From CAYMSA01 sp964392965 (lineage in GTDB: Bacteria > Actinomycetota > Coriobacteriia > Anaerosomatales > Anaerosomataceae), in NCBI GenBank assembly GCA_964392965.1, contig CAYMSA010000080.1:1-7020 (forward strand): a stretch of DNA of 7,020 bases, in the 5' to 3' direction. Position 1 is the stretch's first letter; each line of letters opens with the position of its first letter. The notes beneath the pieces were generated by a model. It was not told where the DNA came from. It saw only the letters and a program-made list of their open reading frames with translations, and did no database searches. The translations under genes were made by a program, and so were the position numbers. Below are positions 1 through 7,020 of the stretch, piece after piece.

Positions 1-660
1 CACGTCTTCGGGCACGGTCACTTTCACGTTGTCGCGCGGACCCTCGGCCATGATGACCGCACCCCCCATCCGCTCGATAAGCGACGCATCATCCGTAGCT
101 TCGAAGGCGTCCCGCCCGGCAGCATCGTAGGCAGCACGGAGTTCCTTCACCCTGAATACCTGGGGCGTCTGGGCCGCCCAGAGCGAGGACCGCTCGGGAG
201 TCTCCAGCACTCTGCCCGAGCTGTCAACGCGCTTGAGCGTGTCGTAGGACGGGTGCCCGACGACGACCCCTGCAAGCCCCGGATCCGCCTCGAGGCGGGC
301 TATCGCCCGCTCGATGGATTCGATGGTCACGAGCGGGCGAGCTCCGTCATGGATGGCGACTATGCTCGCATCCGCAGGCAGGGCCGCGAGGCCGGCGGCA
401 ACCGAGGCCTGGCGAGTGGCACCGCCCGGAACCACCGCAAGGAGCTTGCTGAGCGAGAGCGGGGCGAGCGCTTCTCGCCGGTACTCCTCAACGCGCTCCG
501 GATGCGTGACCACGACGATGGCATCGATCGCATCGCAGTACTCGAACGCGGCGACTGCGTGCGAGAGCACGGGGCGACCGTCGACCAGCAGTAGTTGCTT
601 CCCGCCAGGACGGCCAAGCCGGTCCCCGGAACCTCCGGCGACGATGAGCCCCACTCTCAC
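1..660 (-). CDS. ispD: IspD, 2-C-methyl-D-erythritol 4-phosphate cytidylyltransferase (3' end missing)
   Basis: Cytosolic enzyme of the MEP isoprenoid pathway; the family joins CTP and methylerythritol phosphate to give CDP-methylerythritol and pyrophosphate. The frame is open for 220 codons from the GTG at 660 and runs off the left edge; the family is usually about 225-240 residues, so only the last helix is probably missing unless it is fused to IspF. Visible motifs: the glycine-rich CTP loop VAGGSGDRLG (7-16) followed by the conserved Lys-Gln pair at 21-22, GGATRQASV (79-87), HDGARP (104-109) with the metal/substrate Asp, LWAAQTPQVF in the middle, and NVKVTVPED (211-219) with the substrate-binding Lys 213. 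The loop has Gly-Gly where many family members have Ala-Ala, a known variation. The GTG start is chosen because it overlaps the yacL stop by four bases (GTGA) and has a full Shine-Dalgarno 8 nt upstream. A GlmU-type nucleotidyltransferase is less likely given the TPQ and C-terminal KVT motifs. Confidence 0.95.
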   Translation of the reverse strand, partial: MRVGLIVAGGSGDRLGRPGGKQLLLVDGRPVLSHAVAAFEYCDAIDAIVVVTHPERVEEYRREALAPLSLSKLLAVVPGGATRQASVAAGLAALPADASIVAIHDGARPLVTIESIERAIARLEADPGLAGVVVGHPSYDTLKRVDSSGRVLETPERSSLWAAQTPQVFRVKELRAAYDAAGRDAFEATDDASLIERMGGAVIMAEGPRDNVKVTVPEDV

Positions 661-1736
661 CGGTCGTCCCTCCTTGCGAAGACCATGCGGCCCGAGGCCG
701 TCTGGAGCACAGAGGTCACGCGCGTGTCGAGACGGGCTCCGACGGCGTCCGCAGCCTCGCTGATCACCACCATCGTGCCATCCTCGAGGTGTCCGACACC
801 CTGCCCGGGCTCCTTGCCCTCACGCGTCACCAGCACGCTGAGTGCATCACCCGGCAGAAGCGTCGGGCGCAGCGCATCGGCTACCTGATTGATGTTCACA
901 ACTCGCACGCCCTGGACGCGTGCGACCTCCGTGAGGTTGTGATCGACCGTCACGACCGTGCCGAGGCTCTGCGTCGTCGCCCGGACGAGCTTGGCGTCGA
1001 CCGCGGCAAGGTCGGGGTAGTCGATCTCGAGCACCTCGACGGCTTCGTCTCCTGCGCGCAGTGTCGCGAGCAGATCGAGTCCGCGTCGTCCACGGCCGCG
1101 CTTCCCCTCGTCTTCCGAATCCGCGAGCGTGTGCAGTTCTTCGAGGACGAACCGTGGTACCCGAAGCGGCCCCTCGAGAATGCCCGAGCGTGCGAGACCC
1201 ACGAAACGGCCGTCGATGATGGCGCTCGTGTCGAGCAGCTTCGGCGGGAGCTCCTCAGCCACGACTGTTGAGGTGAAAGAGTGCTCGGTCAGCTGCTGAC
1301 CCGAGAGTACGAACAACGAACTTCCGGCATAAGCGCACAGCACGTAGAGCACGATGGTGGCGACCAGCCCCAGCCACTGGGGACTGACGATGTAGCCGAA
1401 GAGTGAGGTGGAGATGAGGAAGGCGGCAAGCAGGCCCACGAGCAGACCCACGGCGCCGAGCACGAGGGCCGTCGGCTTCAGCTCGCTGATGCGGCGACGG
1501 CCCTCGCGGTACGCACGCGTGAGCTCGCGCCCCACCATGCCCCCCAGGATGTAGCCGATCGCTCCTCCGAGGACGACGAGCGCAAACGTCGTGTATTCCT
1601 GCGAGTAGCCCGCCTCGGCCATCCAGGCGATGTCCTCTGATAGCACATAGCCGACGAGGGCGATGACCACGACGAATACGAGGCGGGATAGCCAGACGCC
1701 TTTGGACTCAGGCTCGGAGCGCTTCAACATGGTCAT
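657..1736 (-). CDS. yacL: YacL-type membrane-anchored PIN-TRAM domain protein, putative RNase
   Basis: About 359 residues, the normal length for YacL-like proteins. The N-terminal third has four hydrophobic segments, at about residues 15-33, 50-69, 89-115 and 121-145, that anchor it in the membrane. A PIN nuclease domain follows (about 165-285) with acidic metal-binding candidates in LLDTSAIIDGR (Asp 169, Asp 175), VLEEL (Glu 199/200), VDAKL (Asp 247) and TVDHNL (Asp 265); the basic stretch KRGRGRRGLDLL (about 212-223) is typical of this subfamily. A TRAM RNA-binding domain ends the protein (about 290-355), with GQGVGHLEDGTMVV and the terminal GRMVFAR. The architecture predicts an endoribonuclease facing the cytoplasm; the substrate is unknown. 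The ATG at 1736 has GAAGG 7 nt upstream; a TTG at 1739 is the alternative and adds one residue. The stop overlaps the ispD start, suggesting translational coupling. Confidence 0.93.
   Translation of the reverse strand: MTMLKRSEPESKGVWLSRLVFVVVIALVGYVLSEDIAWMAEAGYSQEYTTFALVVLGGAIGYILGGMVGRELTRAYREGRRRISELKPTALVLGAVGLLVGLLAAFLISTSLFGYIVSPQWLGLVATIVLYVLCAYAGSSLFVLSGQQLTEHSFTSTVVAEELPPKLLDTSAIIDGRFVGLARSGILEGPLRVPRFVLEELHTLADSEDEGKRGRGRRGLDLLATLRAGDEAVEVLEIDYPDLAAVDAKLVRATTQSLGTVVTVDHNLTEVARVQGVRVVNINQVADALRPTLLPGDALSVLVTREGKEPGQGVGHLEDGTMVVISEAADAVGARLDTRVTSVLQTASGRMVFARRDDR
669..675 (-). promoter_or_regulatory. Ribosome binding site of ispD
   Basis: AAGGAGG on the minus strand lies inside the end of yacL, 8 nt before the GTG at 660. 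It is a near-perfect anti-16S match and decides the GTG start of ispD, which has no in-frame ATG near its conserved N-terminus. Confidence 0.85.
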
Positions 1737-1743
1737 CAATGAG

Positions 1744-1748
1744 CCTTC
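1744..1748 (-). promoter_or_regulatory. Probable ribosome binding site of yacL
   Basis: GAAGG on the minus strand, 7 nt before the ATG at 1736. A better-looking GGAGG lies at 1751-1755, 14 nt from that ATG and 11 nt from the TTG at 1739, so the exact start is not fully settled, but the two options differ by one codon. Confidence 0.5.
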
Positions 1749-1826
1749 ATCCTCCGCGGTACAGCACGATCACTGTGGAGCTTCTACCGGACGGGCTCAC
1801 CGATGGTAGCATACGCCAGCCCGCAC

Positions 1827-2888
1827 TCAGGCCGCGGTACGCTCCCGCATCCGGCGCAGCCCGTCCTTCACCGCTCGGGCGCGGCGAGCACCGACGCCGT
1901 CCACCTCGTCGAGCTGCTCCTCGGTCGCCACGAGGATCGCCGAAAGCGAACCGAAGCGGTCGACCAGGCGGTTGGTGACGGAGGTGGGCAACGCCGAGAT
2001 ATGGTGGAGCAGACGATACCCGCGCGAACGGATGTGGAGCTCGTCGACGTCGACCCGACTGCTGTAACCGAACGCGCTCGCGATAGCGGCCGGCTCGAGC
2101 AGCTGCTCGTGCGTGAGGGCCGAGATACGACCGATGACAGCCGACGCCTTGCGAGGACCGGGGTCCTTGACGAAGTCGCGCGCGAGCATCAGGTACTCGT
2201 CCTCGCTCCCGGCGGTGAGCTCGTCGGCCTGCAGTTTCAGGAGCCGCCCTTCGGTGCCGAGTTCGATGACGTGGCGGTTCACCTCCCGGGCGACACGCCT
2301 GAACATCTCCATCCGCTGCACGACCAGGACGACGTCGCCGACAGTCACCAGATCCTCGAATTCGAGCGCGGTCAGACGCTCATACACCTCGTCGAGGCGT
2401 GTCCGGTATCGCTCAAGGGTCTGGAGCGCCTGATTGGCTTTGGCGATCACGACATCGATCTTCTCGAGGACCACATAGCGTCCACGCCGATAGAGGCTCA
2501 CGACCTCACGGCGTTGAGACACGGCGACGACAAGCGCGTCCGTCTGCCTGCTCACACGCTCGGCGGTACGATGGCGCATGCCCGTCTCCGACGTGGCGAG
2601 ACCGGGATCAGGCATCAGGTGGACGTTCGCCTTTCGGATGACGGAGGCGTCGGCATTGAGGAGTATCGCTCCATCCATCTTGGCGAGCTCGAAAAGCCGC
2701 TGTGGAGTGAACGCCGCCTCGATGTCGAAGCCGCCGTTGGCGAGTGCGTCGACGTTCGCTTCGTCCCCGATGACGATCAGGGCACCTGTACGAGCGGCGA
2801 TCACGTGTTCGAGCGCGATGCGCAACGGCGTGCCGGGAGCAACCGACTCCAGCGCACTGAGCATGATATCCTCGCGCATCACATCCAT
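1827..2888 (-). CDS. disA: DisA, DNA-integrity-scanning diadenylate cyclase
   Basis: Condenses two ATP into the second messenger c-di-AMP; in B. subtilis it scans DNA and slows synthesis at branched or damaged sites. At 353 residues it has the usual family length. The N-terminal DAC domain (about 10-145) carries both signature motifs intact: the Asp-Gly-Ala of MDGAILLNADA at 72-74 and RHRTAER at 105-111. A helical spine follows (about 147-290), with the family-typical segment ADELTAGSEDEYLMLARDFV (221-240). The C-terminal DNA-binding helix-hairpin-helix region (about 298-345) includes FGSLSAIL and the GVG hairpin at 331-333. All catalytic residues I can check are present, so the cyclase should be active. 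The ATG at 2888 is preceded by GAGGAGG with only a 4-nt spacer; a GTG at 2882 or ATG at 2879 would be slightly shorter alternatives. It lies 57 bp after radA, whose product binds and inhibits DisA in B. subtilis. Confidence 0.97.
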   Translation of the reverse strand: MDVMREDIMLSALESVAPGTPLRIALEHVIAARTGALIVIGDEANVDALANGGFDIEAAFTPQRLFELAKMDGAILLNADASVIRKANVHLMPDPGLATSETGMRHRTAERVSRQTDALVVAVSQRREVVSLYRRGRYVVLEKIDVVIAKANQALQTLERYRTRLDEVYERLTALEFEDLVTVGDVVLVVQRMEMFRRVAREVNRHVIELGTEGRLLKLQADELTAGSEDEYLMLARDFVKDPGPRKASAVIGRISALTHEQLLEPAAIASAFGYSSRVDVDELHIRSRGYRLLHHISALPTSVTNRLVDRFGSLSAILVATEEQLDEVDGVGARRARAVKDGLRRMRERTAA

Positions 2889-2892
2889 CGGG

Positions 2893-2899
2893 CCTCCTC
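2893..2899 (-). promoter_or_regulatory. Ribosome binding site of disA
   Basis: GAGGAGG on the minus strand, 4 nt before the ATG at 2888. The match is strong but the spacing short, so the in-frame GTG at 2882 (10 nt) and ATG at 2879 (13 nt) remain possible starts. Confidence 0.75.
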
Positions 2900-2945
2900 G
2901 CTGCCCCGCGTGAACGCAGCCATTGCGCTACGACCTCGACTCACG

Positions 2946-4292
2946 TTACACGGACATCGCTTCAAGCGCCTCCGCGAGCGTCGGTACCACGATACACGAA
3001 GTTCCCGCCCCGCACGGCACTCCAGCGGGAACGAGGGCGCGAGAGAAGCCCATCCGTTCGGCCTCCCGGATACGCGCAGAGGCGTGCGGCACGGAACGGA
3101 CCTCGCCAGTCAGTCCGAGTTCACCAAATGCGACGGTGTTCTGGGGCACCGGCCGGTCCTTGAGCGCCGAGTAGACCGCGAGCGCGAGCGGTAGGTCGAT
3201 CGCCGGCTCGGTCACGCGCACGCCACCCGCCACGGAGACGTACACGTCGTGCGTGCCGAGACTCATGCGCCCTCGTCGCTCGAGGATCGCGAGCACCTGG
3301 AGCAGCCGTGACGACTCGATGCCGACAGAGAGCCGCCTCGGCATCTGCAGGTGACTCGGCGTAGCCAGGGCCTGCACCTCGACGAGCAGAGAACGCGAGC
3401 CCTCCATCGCGGGAAGGACAACTGAGCCGGAGACGTTCCCTTTCCGTTGCGCGAGAAGAGCGCTCGAGGGCTGGCCCACCTCGGCGAGACCGCTCCCGGT
3501 CATCTCGAATATGCCGATCTCGGCGATCGAGCCGAACCGGTTCTTGACCGCCCTGACGATCCGGAACGCATGGTCGGCGTCGCCTTCGAAGTACAGGACC
3601 GCGTCGACCACGTGCTCGAGGACGCGAGGACCGGCGATCGAGCCGTCCTTGGTCACATGGCCGACCACAACGACCGTGATGTCATGCGTCTTGGCGAGGC
3701 GCACGAGCCGAGCGGCCGATGCCCTCACCTGGCCCACGCTCCCGGGGACACCATCGAGGTCCGGGTCGTGGAGGGTCTGGATGGAGTCGACGATGACGAC
3801 GCGTGGTCGCCTCTCGAGCACGACAGCCTCCACGGCCGTGACGTCCACACCAGGAAAGAGCGAGATGCCTGCCGACGCACCGACGCGGTCCGCCCGCGAG
3901 CGTACCTGCTGGGGGGACTCCTCGCCACAGACGTAGAGCACCGGGACGCCGTGGTCCCCGAGACGTCCTGCGGCCTGAAGCAGCAAGGTCGACTTGCCGA
4001 TGCCGGGCTCACCGCCGATGAGGACCACCGAGCCGACCACAAGCCCGCCTCCGAGCACGGTGTCGAGTTCGCCGATGCCGGTGGCGATGCGCATCTCTGC
4101 GCTTGTCGTCACCTCGGCAAGTGAGACGACAGGGATCGAGGACTTCGGACCGGAACGCGAACGGGACGCCGCCGGGGAGGTGACCTCCTCGGCGAACGTC
4201 CCGTACTCACCACACTCAGGGCATCGCCCGAGCCAGCGAGGGGTGGTGTGGCCGCACTGCTGACAGCACCAGACGGTGCGCGCCTTCGACAT
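2946..4292 (-). CDS. radA: RadA/Sms, DNA recombination and repair ATPase
   Basis: RecA-like hexameric motor that helps branch migration and processing of recombination intermediates. The 448 residues match the family (about 450-460). Domains in order: an N-terminal C4 zinc finger (Cys 10, 13, 24, 27, with CPECG at 24-28); a RecA-like ATPase core with Walker A GGEPGIGKST (93-102), Walker B VVIVDS (165-170) and the RadA-specific KNRFG motif (250-254); and a C-terminal Lon-protease-like domain (about 285-448) with AGGVRVTEPAIDLPLALA (355-372) and the FGELGLTGEVR strand (389-399). This last domain is a DNA-binding scaffold in known RadA proteins, not a protease. The ATG follows the clpC stop TAA by 3 nt; the only purine-rich site, GGAGGGG at 4307-4313, sits 14 nt away, so translation is probably coupled to clpC. 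Nothing is truncated. Confidence 0.97.
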   Translation of the reverse strand: MSKARTVWCCQQCGHTTPRWLGRCPECGEYGTFAEEVTSPAASRSRSGPKSSIPVVSLAEVTTSAEMRIATGIGELDTVLGGGLVVGSVVLIGGEPGIGKSTLLLQAAGRLGDHGVPVLYVCGEESPQQVRSRADRVGASAGISLFPGVDVTAVEAVVLERRPRVVIVDSIQTLHDPDLDGVPGSVGQVRASAARLVRLAKTHDITVVVVGHVTKDGSIAGPRVLEHVVDAVLYFEGDADHAFRIVRAVKNRFGSIAEIGIFEMTGSGLAEVGQPSSALLAQRKGNVSGSVVLPAMEGSRSLLVEVQALATPSHLQMPRRLSVGIESSRLLQVLAILERRGRMSLGTHDVYVSVAGGVRVTEPAIDLPLALAVYSALKDRPVPQNTVAFGELGLTGEVRSVPHASARIREAERMGFSRALVPAGVPCGAGTSCIVVPTLAEALEAMSV

Positions 4293-4295
4293 CGG

Positions 4296-6860
<2,565 letters not shown>

Positions 6861-6865
6861 GATGA

Positions 6866-6870
6866 CTCCT
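6866..6870 (-). promoter_or_regulatory. Ribosome binding site of clpC
   Basis: AGGAG on the minus strand, 5 nt before the ATG at 6860. It agrees with the start expected from the conserved ClpC N-terminus. Confidence 0.75.
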
Positions 6871-6911
6871 ATCTTGCGTACCGCCTCATGGCGATGGAGT
6901 GGTACACGCCG

Positions 6912-6939
6912 ATTGTATCCGACACGACTGCGTCACAAA
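6912..6939 (-). promoter_or_regulatory. Candidate sigma-A-type promoter for the clpC operon
   Basis: Minus-strand TACAAT (6917-6912) matches the -10 consensus at five of six positions. A weak -35, TTTGTG (6939-6934), lies 16 nt upstream; read as TTGTGA (6938-6933) it matches better but the gap falls to 15 nt. Transcription would begin near 6905, leaving a leader of about 45 nt that includes the Shine-Dalgarno. No other good -10 is seen in the visible leader. A sequence-only prediction. Confidence 0.45.
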
Positions 6940-6961
6940 CGTCGGGTACTTGACTGTCGCA

Positions 6962-6980
6962 CATCCCCCGCCAGGGGATG
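6962..6980. repeat. Inverted repeat upstream of clpC (CATCCCC / GGGGATG)
   Basis: Perfect 7-bp arms CATCCCC (6962-6968) and GGGGATG (6974-6980) flank a 5-nt centre; past one mismatch two more base pairs (6959-6960 with 6982-6983) extend it. No T-run follows on either strand, so it is not an obvious intrinsic terminator. It lies 23 bp upstream of the candidate -35, where an operator could sit. I do not recognise it as a site for a known regulator. Confidence 0.55.
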
Positions 6981-6988
6981 CGCTATGA

Positions 6989-7011
6989 ATCTGAGTCTAT
7001 CACACTCAGAT
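6989..7011. promoter_or_regulatory. HAIR-like inverted repeat, possible HspR operator
   Basis: Perfect 8-bp arms ATCTGAGT (6989-6996) and ACTCAGAT (7004-7011) with a 7-nt spacer. The HspR operator of actinobacteria (HAIR) is CTTGAGT-N7-ACTCAAG; here the inner five bases of each arm (TGAGT / ACTCA) and the 7-nt spacing agree exactly while the two outer bases differ. The position upstream of a Clp gene fits heat-shock control. It lies about 50 bp upstream of the predicted -35, which is far for simple repression of that promoter, so it may serve another promoter or a divergent gene beyond the right edge. It lacks a T-run and is not a terminator. Confidence 0.5.
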
Positions 7012-7020
7012 AATCGATGT

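Noticed and set aside
1740..1826. Internal promoter or terminator between disA and yacL
   Set aside because: TATGCT and TACCAT resemble -10 hexamers on the minus strand but no -35 is correctly spaced; no hairpin followed by a T-run is present.
2889..2945. ECF-sigma or sigma-A promoter in the radA-disA gap
   Set aside because: A GTAAC at the radA end suggested an ECF -35, but no CGTC-like -10 lies at the expected distance and no sigma-A -10 is convincing.
1803..3194. Long plus-strand open frame (463 codons) opposite disA and the start of yacL
   Set aside because: It is a shadow of GC-rich codon usage on the opposite strand, has no recognisable domain, and overlaps disA, whose catalytic motifs are all intact.
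6933..7019. Minus-strand frame open from the right edge to a TGA at 6935-6933, possible tail of an upstream gene such as mcsB
   Set aside because: The 28 codons show no resemblance to McsB or CtsR C-termini that I recognise, and the stretch is occupied by two perfect inverted repeats, more like a regulatory leader.
6985..7020. Plus-strand ATG at 6985, open to the right edge, possible divergent gene
   Set aside because: Only 12 codons are visible, they run through the HAIR-like repeat, and the upstream AGGGG is a weak ribosome site. A divergent gene cannot be supported or excluded.
6861..7020. CtsR, CIRCE (HrcA) or ClgR operators in the clpC leader
   Set aside because: Only a single partial CtsR half-site (AGTCAA, minus strand near 6950) is seen, not the required tandem heptad; no TTAGCACTC-type dyad and no GTTCGC-N5-GCGAAC-type dyad is present.

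Overview
The window carries one co-directional gene cluster, entirely on the minus strand, read from right to left: clpC (6860-4296), radA (4292-2946), disA (2888-1827), a yacL-type membrane PIN-TRAM gene (1736-657) and ispD (660 to beyond the left edge, 3' end cut off). All five identifications rest on family motifs readable in the translations. Only about 300 bases are non-coding: 3 bp between clpC and radA, 57 bp between radA and disA, about 90 bp before yacL, and a 160-bp leader upstream of clpC. No RNA gene, CRISPR array, insertion sequence, integrase or phage gene is visible.

The order clpC-radA-disA-yacL-ispD is the classic block known from Bacillus subtilis and relatives. The DNA, however, is GC-rich with strong G/C preference at third codon positions. 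ClpC has a long Ala/Ser/Pro-rich C-terminal tail, more like actinobacterial ClpC1 than the shorter Bacillus protein. The region directly upstream of clpC shows no mcsB or ctsR coding sequence and no CtsR-type operator; it holds an inverted repeat that resembles the actinobacterial HspR operator (HAIR). The best guess is a high-GC Gram-positive bacterium, probably an early-branching actinomycetote such as a Coriobacteriia-like lineage. This is inference; a high-GC clostridial relative is not excluded.

Together the genes look like a stress and housekeeping operon. ClpC unfolds damaged or tagged proteins, presumably for ClpP. RadA processes recombination intermediates. DisA makes c-di-AMP and scans DNA; in B. 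subtilis RadA binds DisA and inhibits it. YacL is a membrane-anchored putative RNase. IspD makes an isoprenoid precursor in the MEP pathway. Short gaps, a GTGA overlap (yacL/ispD) and the absence of any convincing terminator support one transcript, most plausibly from a promoter just upstream of clpC, with possible extra control from two inverted repeats at the right edge.

I found no clearly undescribed system. The least ordinary parts are the two inverted repeats upstream of clpC, the combination of phosphoarginine-receptor residues in ClpC with no adjacent McsA/McsB genes, and the ClpC C-terminal tail.
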